NCBI RefSeq assembly: GCF_001421485.1 | Contig: NZ_LMKK01000003.1 | Coordinates: 186,001 to 250,000 of the forward strand | DNA from: Agreia sp. Leaf210 | GTDB lineage: Bacteria > Actinomycetota > Actinomycetes > Actinomycetales > Microbacteriaceae | Length of the DNA stretch: 64,000 nt | Reading direction: 5' to 3' | In this document: in pieces, positions 32,904 to 41,196 of the stretch | Numbering within the stretch: the stretch's first letter is position 1 | Layout of the letters: every line of letters begins with the position of its first letter | Made by a program: the position numbers and the translations under genes | Notes under the pieces: model-generated | Seen by the model: the letters and a program-made list of their open reading frames with translations, nothing else | Databases searched by the model: none | What the model was told of the DNA's origin: nothing

Positions 32904-34178
32904 GTGGGAATTCTTCGCGACGCCAAGCTCGGTCTCAAGGTCGGAGTGGACCTGCTGAAGTCGCGGCGAACACGGGGTCAACTCGCTCACAAGCTCTCTC
33001 GTCGTCCGGAGTTCGCTCCCGGGACGTTCGAGATCGGGGTGTACTTCGCCGATGGCGACGTCAACCTCTATCAGCTCCGACAGTGGTACGAGCCGCTGCT
33101 CGAGCTGTCGAAGACCTGGCCCGTCGTGATCCTCAGCCGAAGCCCCTCGGCGATGAACGCTCTCCTCGACGAGTCCCCTCTCCCGGTCGCCTACGTGCGC
33201 AAGGTCGTCGACCTCGAACGCCTGATCGAAGAGCAGCCGCTCAAAATCATGTTCTATGTGAATCAGAACACCCGCAACTTCCAGATGATGCGTTACGGGC
33301 GCCGCTGGCACGTTTTCATCAACCATGGTGAGAGCGACAAGATGTACATGACGACAAACCAGTTCAAGGCCTACGACTACAGCCTTGTCGCCGGAGAGGC
33401 TGCTGTCGCGAGACTCAATCGTGTTCTGTGGGACTACGACTTCGACAAGCGGGCGATCCGCATCGGACGACCTCAGGCCGACCACTACTCGGGGCCGGTT
33501 CCCTACACTCCAGATGAGCGCCGCGTCGTTCTCTATGCACCCACGTGGGAAGGCGATCGGCCGTCTGCAGCATACGGGTCGATCGCGACCCACGGGGTCG
33601 GCCTCGTGACGCAGCTTCTGGCGACCGGAAAGCATCGCGTGATCTACCGGCCCCATCCCCGGAGCGGTGTCGTCGATGCGAGTTATGCCGCGGCGAACCA
33701 GCAGATCATCAGACTGATCGCGCAGGCCAACAGCGCCGATCCTCGGGCCCAGCACGTCTACGACGACGGCCCCCAGCTGGGGTGGCAGCTCGCTGCGGCC
33801 GACATGGCGATCGTCGACATCTCTGCCATGGTCTACGACCGACTGGCGAGCGGCAAGCCGCTGTTCGTGACACGCCCGGCGAACGCCCTCGCCGAGATCG
33901 ACTCGAGCGGCTATCTCTTCGAGGCCGAGTGGCTCGACGCCGATGAGGCCGTCGACATCGTGTCGCGGATAGACGCGCTCGAGCATGACCCGGAAGCAGA
34001 GGCTCGCCTCGCGTACTGGGTCGAGCGATACTTCGGCGATACGACGCCCGGCGCCACGACGCGCCGGTTCCACGAAGCGATCGGCGGACTGATGGTCGAG
34101 TGGCAGAGGAACGCGGCGCTACACGCCGACGATGGCGCTGTCGACGACCACGAGCCTGTCACCGAAGAGTCGGACTGA
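32904..34178 (+). CDS. CDP-glycerol glycerophosphotransferase-like protein
   Basis: 424 residues. The C-terminal half has the TagB/TagF-type GT-B motifs VLYAPTWEGDRP, VIYRPHPRSG and ADMAIVDISAMVYDRLASGKP. The N-terminal half (about 1-170) is a Rossmann-like region with FINHGESDKMYM. Such enzymes transfer glycerol phosphate or related polyol phosphates from CDP-precursors to lipid-linked wall polymers at the inner face of the membrane. Some actinobacterial members may use other CDP-alcohols. Together with the preceding three genes it forms a glycopolymer cluster, though a -10 box suggests separate transcription. A TagGH-like exporter lies 12 kb downstream. Confidence 0.88.
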   Translation: MGILRDAKLGLKVGVDLLKSRRTRGQLAHKLSRRPEFAPGTFEIGVYFADGDVNLYQLRQWYEPLLELSKTWPVVILSRSPSAMNALLDESPLPVAYVRKVVDLERLIEEQPLKIMFYVNQNTRNFQMMRYGRRWHVFINHGESDKMYMTTNQFKAYDYSLVAGEAAVARLNRVLWDYDFDKRAIRIGRPQADHYSGPVPYTPDERRVVLYAPTWEGDRPSAAYGSIATHGVGLVTQLLATGKHRVIYRPHPRSGVVDASYAAANQQIIRLIAQANSADPRAQHVYDDGPQLGWQLAAADMAIVDISAMVYDRLASGKPLFVTRPANALAEIDSSGYLFEAEWLDADEAVDIVSRIDALEHDPEAEARLAYWVERYFGDTTPGATTRRFHEAIGGLMVEWQRNAALHADDGAVDDHEPVTEESD

Positions 34179-34208
34179 CGACACAGAGCGGGGAGCTGAG
34201 GGCTGTCT

Positions 34209-34376
34209 TCAGCGCTCGACGCGGGCGAGTCGCATGCGCACCAGAACGACGGCGATGCCGATGACGACCAGAACGACAGCTGCGGCGACGAGCATGGGTA
34301 CGAAGGCAACGCCGGTATCGGCGAGCGTCGTGCTCACCGGGGTGATTTCCGTGAAACGTGCGAACAATGCTCTCAC
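34209..34376 (-). CDS. Very small protein with LAxTG-like motif and membrane anchor
   Basis: 55 residues from GTG 34376 (GAAGGCGAG just upstream). The order is a short polar segment, LADTG at about residues 20-24, a hydrophobic helix of about 20 residues (VAFVPMLVAAAVVLVVIGIA) and a basic tail RMRLARVER. This is the C-terminal layout of LPxTG-type sortase substrates, in the LAxTG form common for class E sortases. There is no N-terminal signal peptide, so export is not explained. It could be a bare remnant of a sortase-anchored protein or a small membrane protein. In-frame TTG 34415 would add 13 residues across a repeated TTACACAT element. No sortase gene is in the window. Confidence 0.55.
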   Translation of the reverse strand: MRALFARFTEITPVSTTLADTGVAFVPMLVAAAVVLVVIGIAVVLVRMRLARVER

Positions 34377-34486
34377 CTCGCCTTCATATGTGTAACAAAT
34401 GTGTAACTTCGTCAACCCTAGCAGTTGACTCTCAGCAATTCACCACGTTGATGTGCGAGTCGCCGAATCGAAGCACAATAGAGACC

Positions 34487-34813
34487 ATGGTCGATATCAC
34501 CGATTCCGGACACAGCTACGAGCTGAGCATCGATGGCGAGTTCGTGGCCCGCTGTGACTACCGAGACGCCGGGCCTCGTCGGGTCTTCACCCATACCGAG
34601 GTCGACGCCGCCCACACCGGGCACGGTCTGGCGACGACGCTTATCGAGTACGCGCTGAACGACTGTCGCACTCAGGGAATGCGCATCGTGGCTCGCTGCC
34701 CTATGGTGTCGTCCTATCTCGGGAAGCACAACGACTTCGCCGATCTGGTCGACACTCCGGCGGGAGTGGACGCACCCGAGCCCGAGCCCGGCCAGACCCC
34801 CGAACGTCGCTGA
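34487..34813 (+). CDS. GNAT-fold N-acetyltransferase, YjdJ-like
   Basis: 108 residues. Small Gcn5-like domain of the COG2388 type: a short N-terminal beta region (YELSIDGEFVARCDYRD), then VFTHTEVDAAHTGHGLATTL with the acetyl-CoA pyrophosphate-binding loop, and ARCPMVSSYLGKHNDFADLV at the end. The acceptor is unknown for this class. ATG 34487 gives the usual N-terminus; a C-terminal Pro/Glu-rich tail of about 15 residues follows the domain. It stands alone, convergent with the hypothetical gene ending at 34826. Confidence 0.88.
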   Translation: MVDITDSGHSYELSIDGEFVARCDYRDAGPRRVFTHTEVDAAHTGHGLATTLIEYALNDCRTQGMRIVARCPMVSSYLGKHNDFADLVDTPAGVDAPEPEPGQTPERR

Positions 34814-34825
34814 GGCCCCATCGAC

Positions 34826-35725
34826 TCAGATTCGCACGTCCGGCCACGGCGAACCCGGAGCATCCGGTGCCAGCACGTCGGGCTGCGGCGTCGTGCGAGA
34901 GCGGGTGAGTATGCGCGGCCGACGTCGTTTCTCGTTCGACAACTCTTTTTGCCGAGGCGCCTTCTTCTCTCGCGGCACGACGACCTTCGGCTCGAGGCTC
35001 GCAGGAAAGAACGGCGGGGGAGGGCCGAAGGCGTAGCGTGCGCTGTGAACGACCTTGCGTCCGAGGATGTGATTGCCCGTTCCGCCGATCACGGCGCCGA
35101 CGCCGAAGGGCACGAGGCGACCGACAGCCCCTGCTCCCGCCCGAGCGGCCAGGTGTTTGAGGAACGTGGTCTTCATCCGATCTGCGATCGGTCCGATAGC
35201 GAACTGGGGGAGGCTGCGCGTCACCAATGTGCCCCAGTACTGGTTTCGTGGCGCACCCGCGCCCGTCACCTGACCAGCCAACTGTTTGACCAGATCGGAT
35301 CCCGCGGTACCCATCATCATTGACATCACGAGTGTGCGTGCCCGATCGGGGTCGTCGACGGCGATGCCGTGTACCTCTGTGATCGACTGCGCGAACAGGG
35401 CGCTGGCCTCGAGGAACCCCGCCGTCTCGACGCTCGTGAGGGCGAGGGAGATGCCGACTCCGATTCCCGGGATCACGGCACTTGCGCCGACCGCTGCGCC
35501 GCCTGTCGTGACGGCGGCGAGATAGCGGGTCTCGAGGATCTTGATGATCTGCTCGGTCGTCGCGTTCGGATGCATCTTGCGGATGGATCGGATGTGCGCG
35601 ATCACGACCGGGCGGTGCACGCTCAAGAGGCCGTCGATGCCTTTGGTGAACTGCGGGTGCAGGTCCGGGTCGTAGACCGTCGGCCCTGGCTGGGCCTCGC
35701 CGATCTGTTTCTGCTTCTTCGCCAC
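34826..35725 (-). CDS. Conserved-looking hypothetical protein with Gly/Ala-rich membrane segments
   Basis: 299 residues. The N-terminal 70 residues are charged and helical. Two Gly/Ala-rich hydrophobic stretches follow, one near 75-110 (GGAAVGASAVIPGIGVGISL) and one near 190-225 (GAGAVGRLVPFGVGAVIGGTGNH). The C-terminus (about 235-299) is basic and Pro-rich, without predicted structure. The alternation of amphipathic helices and Gly-rich loops resembles membrane-associated proteins such as EcsC-type families, but I do not recognise it firmly. ATG 35725 follows an AGGACTCTC-type weak site. It is alone on its strand between two plus-strand genes. Confidence 0.75.
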   Translation of the reverse strand: MAKKQKQIGEAQPGPTVYDPDLHPQFTKGIDGLLSVHRPVVIAHIRSIRKMHPNATTEQIIKILETRYLAAVTTGGAAVGASAVIPGIGVGISLALTSVETAGFLEASALFAQSITEVHGIAVDDPDRARTLVMSMMMGTAGSDLVKQLAGQVTGAGAPRNQYWGTLVTRSLPQFAIGPIADRMKTTFLKHLAARAGAGAVGRLVPFGVGAVIGGTGNHILGRKVVHSARYAFGPPPPFFPASLEPKVVVPREKKAPRQKELSNEKRRRPRILTRSRTTPQPDVLAPDAPGSPWPDVRI

Positions 35726-35783
35726 TGAGAGTCCTTCGTTCGGTCGGTGGGGTGATCATCCTACGTTTCGAACCCGAGAGGCG

Positions 35784-35789
35784 TAGCGT
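35784..35789 (+). promoter_or_regulatory. -10 box TAGCGT of the DUF427 gene
   Basis: TAGCGT lies 6 bases before ATG 35796, the leaderless spacing. Confidence 0.4.
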
Positions 35790-35795
35790 CGACAC

Positions 35796-36299
35796 ATGCA
35801 AACTCGACCCGCGCATGCCCAGATTCCCGAAGACGGCCAAGAGTCGGTGTGGGACTACCCACGTCCTCCTCGTGTCGAGAAATCGACCGAACGCATCCAG
35901 ATCACCCTTGGCGGTGTCGTGATAGCCGATACGACCGACGCTTGCCGAGTATTGGAGACGAGCCATCCGCCCGTGTACTACCTGCCCCGTGCCGATTTCG
36001 CCGATGGGGTGCTCAGCCCCGCGTCCGGCAGCTCGTTCTGCGAGTTCAAGGGATCCGCGAAGTACGTCACGCTTCGGGGCGGAGGACATGTCGCGCAGGG
36101 CGCGGGCTGGTTCTATCCCACGCCGACGGCCGGATTCGACGAGCTTCGAGACAGGGTCGCCGTCTATCCGTCGGCCATGGATTCCTGCACCGTCGACGGC
36201 GAGGCGGTCACGCCGCAGGAGGGCGACTTCTACGGCGGGTGGATCACTTCGCGGGTGGTCGGCCCGTTCAAGGGCGCGCCGGGAACCCTCGGTTGGTGA
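35796..36299 (+). CDS. DUF427 domain protein
   Basis: 167 residues, soluble. DUF427 is recognisable from VWDYPRPPRVEKSTERIQI, VLETSHPPVYYLPRADF, the block SSFCEFKGSAKYVTL and the end EGDFYGGWITSRVVGPFKGAPGT. Structures of the family show a small beta barrel of unknown role. The single Cys in FCEFKG is typical for the family. Its stop is eight bases from the end of the convergent DUF3097 gene. Confidence 0.9.
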   Translation: MQTRPAHAQIPEDGQESVWDYPRPPRVEKSTERIQITLGGVVIADTTDACRVLETSHPPVYYLPRADFADGVLSPASGSSFCEFKGSAKYVTLRGGGHVAQGAGWFYPTPTAGFDELRDRVAVYPSAMDSCTVDGEAVTPQEGDFYGGWITSRVVGPFKGAPGTLGW

Positions 36300-36307
36300 G
36301 GCGAGCC

Positions 36308-37147
36308 CTATTCGGCCGTGACGAAGTCGATGAGCTGCTCCACACGGCCGAGTAGCTCGGGCTCGAGATCGGTGTAGGTCGACACCCGAGAGAGGATGCG
36401 CTGCCAGGCGCGCGCGATGTCGGCCTGCTCCGCGTGCGGCCACCCGAAGGCCTCGCAGATTCCGTGCTTCCACTCGATGGAGCGAGGAATGACCGGCCAC
36501 TCCGTGAGCCCGAGTCTGGCGGGTTTCACCGACTGCCACACGTCGACGTAGGGGTGGCCCACGACGATCACGTTCGCGCCGTGGGGGCCGCGAGCGACCT
36601 TCTCGGCGATGCGGCTCTCCTTCGAGTTCGGAACCAGATGGTCGACGAGAACTCCCACACGCCGCCCTGGTCCGGGCCGAAACTCGGCGAGGACCTCCTC
36701 GAGGTGGTCGACACCCTCGAGATATTCGACCACCACGCCCTCGGCCCGCAGGTCGGAACCCCAGACCTTCTCGACGAGCTCGGCGTCGTGTCGGCCCTCG
36801 ACGAAGATGCGGCTCGCCCTGGCGACGCGTGCTCGTTCCTGCGGCCCCGCGATCGAGCCGGATGCCGTGCGTCCGAGTCCGGTCTGCTTCGTTCGAGGAG
36901 CGCGAACGGCCACCGGAGTGCCCTCGAGGAGGAAGCCCGGTCCGAGAGGGAACATGCGGCGGCGGCCTTTCCAATCCTCCAGCTCGACCATCCGTCCTTC
37001 GATCCGCACGACGGAGCCGCAGAAGTCGCTCGCGACGTCTTCGAGAACGAGATCGGTGACGGCCTCGACGACCGGGAGGTCGATTTTGGCTGGACGCCTC
37101 GAGAAGTCGGCCAGTACGTCGGAGCCATAGCGATCGTCGGTGTTCAT
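36308..37147 (-). CDS. DUF3097 family protein
   Basis: 279 residues, soluble. Recognised by the N-terminal YGSDVLADFSRRPAKIDLPV, the region SRIFVEGRHDAELVEKVWGSD with VLVDHLVPNSKESRI, and VIVVGHPYVDVWQSVKPARL. The FVEGRHDAELVEKVWG segment with the later VLVDH resembles a TOPRIM-like fold (Glu, then DxD-like positions), so nucleic-acid or nucleotide handling is conceivable. This is my inference; the family has no established function. It is widespread in actinobacteria. It is followed upstream by the CoA transferase gene on the same strand across about 65 bp. Confidence 0.88.
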   Translation of the reverse strand: MNTDDRYGSDVLADFSRRPAKIDLPVVEAVTDLVLEDVASDFCGSVVRIEGRMVELEDWKGRRRMFPLGPGFLLEGTPVAVRAPRTKQTGLGRTASGSIAGPQERARVARASRIFVEGRHDAELVEKVWGSDLRAEGVVVEYLEGVDHLEEVLAEFRPGPGRRVGVLVDHLVPNSKESRIAEKVARGPHGANVIVVGHPYVDVWQSVKPARLGLTEWPVIPRSIEWKHGICEAFGWPHAEQADIARAWQRILSRVSTYTDLEPELLGRVEQLIDFVTAE

Positions 37148-37212
37148 CTGCTCGACGCTAGCAACTCACGACGGGCCAGCCCGAGAGACTCGCTGGGCGC
37201 GGTCTCGGGCCG

Positions 37213-38520
37213 TCAGACCCATGTAGGCGAGTCGGTTCCGAGTGGATGCGCGATCGAGGCGTAATCGGCGAACTCGGCGAGGGCGGGTCGGGCGGTCGTC
37301 ACGTCACCGTGGGTGACGACGGCCGTGTTCGTCAGCGCCGCGCCCTCCGTCGTCCGAACTCCCTGACGGGCCTCGAGAAGCTCGGCGGCGACACCGGCGA
37401 GCGACACCGAGATGCGATGACCTGACGGGTGCTCGATCTGGCGCGTGAGGGCGCGTACGACCGCGGCGGCGAGCCTGTATCCGGCGGAGTGGTCGAGTGC
37501 CTGGACCGGCAGAGCCCCGGGGGCGGGCCGTTCACCCGCGGTCGATCGTGACTCGATCATCGAGATACCCGTGACCGCCTGCACGAGACTGTCAAAGCCC
37601 CGTCGATCCCTCCAGCTCTCCTCCGCGCCCCAGGCGTTCACCGTTGCGTGCACCAGACCCGGGGGTACGGTCAATCCGAGAGCCTCGATCGCGCCGGGCC
37701 GGTAGCCGCTCACGAGAACGTCGGCCTCGGCCAGAAGAGCGTCGAGCCTGGCGCGCCCCGAAGAGGCCTTGCCGTCGATGAACGTAGAGCGCTTGCCCTG
37801 ACCCGTGTCGATGTGCTGAACGGCGATCTCGGGCATCGCGGGCGGGTCGACACGCAGCACGTCAGCCCCGAGGAGTGCGAGGCTCCGTGTGGCCACAGGC
37901 CCCGCGATCACCCGCGTGAGGTCGAGAACCCGGATGCCCGACAGTGGCCCTCCGGGTCGGTCGCGCGGCTGGCGGGTCGCCTCGCGACGATCCACGAGGT
38001 GGTCGCTGACGACAACGCCCTCCGGCGGTGTCCACTCACCGGGCTCGCGTACCCGCACGGCGAGCGCCCCCACGGGCCACGCGGCCTCTTCGACGTCTGT
38101 GGCGTCGAGACCCGAGACTTTCGCGGCGAAGTCGGCGGCCGTCGCGGTGTCGTCGAGTCCCATCGCGAGGCAGAGACGTCGTCGGTGATGGGGGTAGTTC
38201 GCGTGGGTGCGAATCCACCCGTCGCGGGTGGGAAAGAATCCGGAGAGCTCGGCGAACATCTGCACGGGCTGGCCGTTCTGGCGCAGGAGCCGGTCGCTTC
38301 CGTAGGCGCCCGCGATGCGATCCGCATCCAGGGACCACCGTCGGGGAGGGCTGCCGGCCGCGACGAAGTAGTCGTTGATCGCCCCGACGAAATCGGCCAC
38401 GCTGCGCGAAGCCAGCCCCGCGACATCCAGATTCGACGGGAGGAGTAGTCGCAGACGCGCCATGTCGGGCAACCGAACGAGACGATCATCGTGCTGAGCC
38501 GGGGACTCGAAGCGGGTCAT
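37213..38520 (-). CDS. CaiB/BaiF (class III) CoA transferase, permuted-looking
   Basis: 435 residues. The class III core motif that normally opens the protein, IRVLDLTRVIAGPVATRSLA, is at about 196-215. Before it, about 180 residues contain AELSGFFPTRDGWIRTHANY, which resembles the middle-to-C-terminal part of ordinary CaiB proteins. The architecture is thus a half-domain followed by a core, as in two-domain CoA transferases. Such enzymes move CoA between carboxylic acids; the substrate is not deducible. The start at 38520 is uncertain; Met20 is an alternative. It is divergent from the F420 oxidoreductase gene. Confidence 0.82.
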   Translation of the reverse strand: MTRFESPAQHDDRLVRLPDMARLRLLLPSNLDVAGLASRSVADFVGAINDYFVAAGSPPRRWSLDADRIAGAYGSDRLLRQNGQPVQMFAELSGFFPTRDGWIRTHANYPHHRRRLCLAMGLDDTATAADFAAKVSGLDATDVEEAAWPVGALAVRVREPGEWTPPEGVVVSDHLVDRREATRQPRDRPGGPLSGIRVLDLTRVIAGPVATRSLALLGADVLRVDPPAMPEIAVQHIDTGQGKRSTFIDGKASSGRARLDALLAEADVLVSGYRPGAIEALGLTVPPGLVHATVNAWGAEESWRDRRGFDSLVQAVTGISMIESRSTAGERPAPGALPVQALDHSAGYRLAAAVVRALTRQIEHPSGHRISVSLAGVAAELLEARQGVRTTEGAALTNTAVVTHGDVTTARPALAEFADYASIAHPLGTDSPTWV

Positions 38521-38632
38521 GCGAGGACATTACTCCCGTGCGGTCAGCACATGGTCGGTTCGAGGACAACCCCTGACAGCCCGCTCGACGACCTCGTAGC
38601 GTGAAGAGCACGCACACGAGAAAGGCACGTCT

Positions 38633-39604
38633 ATGACACGGTTCGGATACACCCTCATGACAGAGCAGAGCGGCCCGAAGGAGCTGGTGGGCTACGCCGT
38701 CGATGCCGAGCGAGCAGGGTTCGACTTCGAAGTCTCGAGCGATCACTACTCACCCTGGTTGACCGAGCAGGGTCACGCCTCGTATGCCTGGTCGATGCTC
38801 GGTGCCGTCGCTCAGGCCACCGAACGGGTGGAACTCGCCACCTATGTGACCTGCCCGACCATGCGCTACCACCCCGCAGTGATCGCCCAGAAGGCAGCCA
38901 CGATGCAGCTGTTGAGCGATGGCCGATTTATTCTGGGACTCGGATCCGGCGAGAACCTCAACGAGCACGTCGTCGGCGAAGGGTGGCCGTCGGTCGCGCC
39001 ACGCCAGGACATGCTCGAGGAGGCGGTGACGATCATCCGTCAGCTGCACACCGGCGATCTCGTCACGTGGGAGGGCGAGTACTTCCGCGTCGACTCGGCC
39101 CGCATCTGGGATGTGCCCGAGGGCGGGGTCCCCATCGGACTGGCCGTGTCGGGCGAGAAATCGATCGAGCGGTTCGCCCCTCTCGGTGATCACCTCATCA
39201 CGACCGAGCCGTCGGCGGAGCTCGTCTCCGGCTGGGCGGCGGCGCGCTCGGGAGGCGCACCCTCGCGGTCGATCGGGCAGATCCCGATCAGCTGGGCGCC
39301 TGACAAAGAGGATGCGATTGCCCGGGCTCACGAGCAGTTCCGCTGGTTCGCGGGTGGCTGGGCGGTGAACGCGGACCTGCCGACTCCCGCGGGCTTCGAG
39401 GGCGCCACTCAGTTCGTGCGTCCTGAGGATGTGGCGGCGCAGATCGCCTGCGGTCCCGATCTCGACGAACTCGCCGAGAGCGTGCGCCCGTACCTCGACG
39501 CCGGGTTCACCGACGTGGCGATCGTGCAGATCGGCGATGAGCTGCAGCAGCGATTCCTCGACGAGGTCGCCGAACCACTGCTGGAGAAGCTCCGCGCACT
39601 CTAA
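38633..39604 (+). CDS. F420-dependent LLM class oxidoreductase (TIGR03557-like)
   Basis: 323 residues. Luciferase-like TIM barrel: FGYTLMTEQSGPKELVGYAV, FEVSSDHYSPWLTEQGHASY, TYVTCPTMRYHPAVIAQKAA and GRFILGLGSGENLNEHVVG. These fit the F420-dependent glucose-6-phosphate dehydrogenase-like family named for the G6PDH/Fgd group, though substrate assignment is unsafe. Its presence implies that the organism makes cofactor F420. GAGAAAGG precedes ATG 38633. The gene is followed by an MFS exporter with an unusual leader. Confidence 0.9.
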   Translation: MTRFGYTLMTEQSGPKELVGYAVDAERAGFDFEVSSDHYSPWLTEQGHASYAWSMLGAVAQATERVELATYVTCPTMRYHPAVIAQKAATMQLLSDGRFILGLGSGENLNEHVVGEGWPSVAPRQDMLEEAVTIIRQLHTGDLVTWEGEYFRVDSARIWDVPEGGVPIGLAVSGEKSIERFAPLGDHLITTEPSAELVSGWAAARSGGAPSRSIGQIPISWAPDKEDAIARAHEQFRWFAGGWAVNADLPTPAGFEGATQFVRPEDVAAQIACGPDLDELAESVRPYLDAGFTDVAIVQIGDELQQRFLDEVAEPLLEKLRAL

Positions 39605-39613
39605 GCGCGAAAT

Positions 39614-39714
39614 ATTCGTCGAGGGGACCGGGCATAGAACTCGAGCCGAGATTGTTGCACACGCGCAACCTCCTCTCGAAAGGCACCACCCGGCCTATGG
39701 CCCCCTCGACGAAT
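39614..39714 (+). promoter_or_regulatory. Leader inverted repeat enclosing the MFS start codon
   Basis: ATTCGTCGAGGGG (39614-39626) is exactly repeated in inverse as CCCCTCGACGAAT (39702-39714). Pairing can continue inward imperfectly (CATAG near 39632 with CTATG at 39695-39699), so the start codon ATG 39697 would lie in or next to the stem. A smaller hairpin GTTGC / GCAAC sits in the loop (39654-39669). The arrangement resembles leaders that control translation. Confidence 0.45.
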
Positions 39715-41196
39715 ACACCCGAACCCACCGATGACCGCAGCGAACGAGAACGCCGCCAGCGGGCGCGACTAAGCCGCACCCCGAGCGAACGGGCGATCGT
39801 CTTCACACTGGCGCTGACCGGCCTGACGGCAGCGGTGATGCAGACCCTGGTCACGCCCATCACGCCGGAGCTGCCCACACTGCTCGACACCTCCAGCTCG
39901 AACGCGACCTGGGTGCTCACGGCCACCCTTTTGGCAGCGGCCATCACCACTCCGATCTCCGGTCGGCTTGGCGACATGTTCGGCAAACGTCGCATCACGC
40001 TGCTGCTTCTCGCCATCACGATCGTCGGCTCGATCGTCTGTGCACTGGCACAGGACGTGACCGTGCTCATCGCCGGTCGAGCGCTCCAGGGTGTCGGACT
40101 CGGCGTGATCGCGCTCGGTATCAGCATTCTGCGCGATGTACTGCATCCCAAGCGGTTGGGTGCGGCGGTCGCGCTGGTCAGCTCGACCCTCGGAATCGGA
40201 GGCGCTCTGGGCCTGCCGGTGGCGGCCTTCGTCGCCGACACGTTCGATTGGCACGTGCTGTTCTGGATGGCGACCGCGCTGTCGGCTCTCGCGTTCGTGC
40301 TCGTCCTCTGGATCATCCCGGTCTCCACGCTGCGCACGGGCGGCTCATTCGATTTCATCGGAGCGATCGGATTCGGAATCGGACTCGTGGCGATCCTGCT
40401 CGCTGTCTCGAAGGGCAGTGAGTGGGGCTGGGCGACGCCGGGAACGATCGGCCTCTTCGCCGGGGGAGCCGTCGTCCTCATCGTCTGGGGCGTCTACGAG
40501 CTCCGCGCATCCAACCCACTGATCGATCTTCGGATCGCCGCGCGCCGACCGGTGCTGCTGACCAACCTGGCCTCGATCACCGTGGGCTTCGCCTACTTCG
40601 CCAGCGTCGCCGTTCTGCCGCAACTCCTCGAGGCGCCCACCGACACGGGTGTCGGTCTCGGGCAGACGCTGTTCATCGCCAGCCTCTGCCTGATGCCCAG
40701 CGGAATCGTGATGTTCTTCCTCTCGCCCATCGCCGCGCGGTTGTCGGCAAGCAGGGGTCCGCGAACGTCTCTCGTTCTGGGCTCGTTCATCATCGCCGTG
40801 GGCTATGTGCTGGCCGTCGGTCTGATGACGGAGGTCTGGCACGCGGTGCTCGTCGCCACCGCGGTGGGATTCGGTGTGGGCTTCGCGTATGCCGCAATGC
40901 CCACACTCATCATGCACGCGGTGCCGGCCTCGGAGACCGCGGCGGCGAACGGGTTCAACTCGGTGATGCGCACGCTCGGCTCGACGATCGCAGCTGCCGT
41001 CATCGGGGTGATCCTCTCGTCGCACGTCGACATCGTGGGAGAGCGTGCCGTTCCCACAGCCGCGGCATTCCAGTGGTCGTTCGGTCTCGCGGCCGCCGTC
41101 GCCCTCGCGGGCGCAATCCTCGCGCTCTTCCTGCCTCGACGCGAGACGATCTACACGACGGCGAGCATCCCCATCGTCACGCCCGGCAAGGACTGA
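39697..41196 (+). CDS. MFS drug exporter, DHA2 (EmrB/QacA) type
   Basis: 499 residues, about 14 hydrophobic segments. A charged N-terminal tail (ERERRQRARLSRTPSERA) precedes helix 1. Diagnostic motifs are LVTPITPELPTLLDTSSSNA and GRLGDMFGKRR, with GALGLPVAAFVADTFDW as motif C-like. Such exporters expel toxic compounds with proton uptake. ATG 39697 is chosen because the family N-terminal tail follows; AAAGG at 39679-39683 is a somewhat distant ribosome binding site. The start codon lies within a long inverted repeat. No dedicated regulator is adjacent, which makes leader-based control more plausible. It ends directly against the convergent aminotransferase gene. Confidence 0.88.
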   Translation: MAPSTNTPEPTDDRSERERRQRARLSRTPSERAIVFTLALTGLTAAVMQTLVTPITPELPTLLDTSSSNATWVLTATLLAAAITTPISGRLGDMFGKRRITLLLLAITIVGSIVCALAQDVTVLIAGRALQGVGLGVIALGISILRDVLHPKRLGAAVALVSSTLGIGGALGLPVAAFVADTFDWHVLFWMATALSALAFVLVLWIIPVSTLRTGGSFDFIGAIGFGIGLVAILLAVSKGSEWGWATPGTIGLFAGGAVVLIVWGVYELRASNPLIDLRIAARRPVLLTNLASITVGFAYFASVAVLPQLLEAPTDTGVGLGQTLFIASLCLMPSGIVMFFLSPIAARLSASRGPRTSLVLGSFIIAVGYVLAVGLMTEVWHAVLVATAVGFGVGFAYAAMPTLIMHAVPASETAAANGFNSVMRTLGSTIAAAVIGVILSSHVDIVGERAVPTAAAFQWSFGLAAAVALAGAILALFLPRRETIYTTASIPIVTPGKD

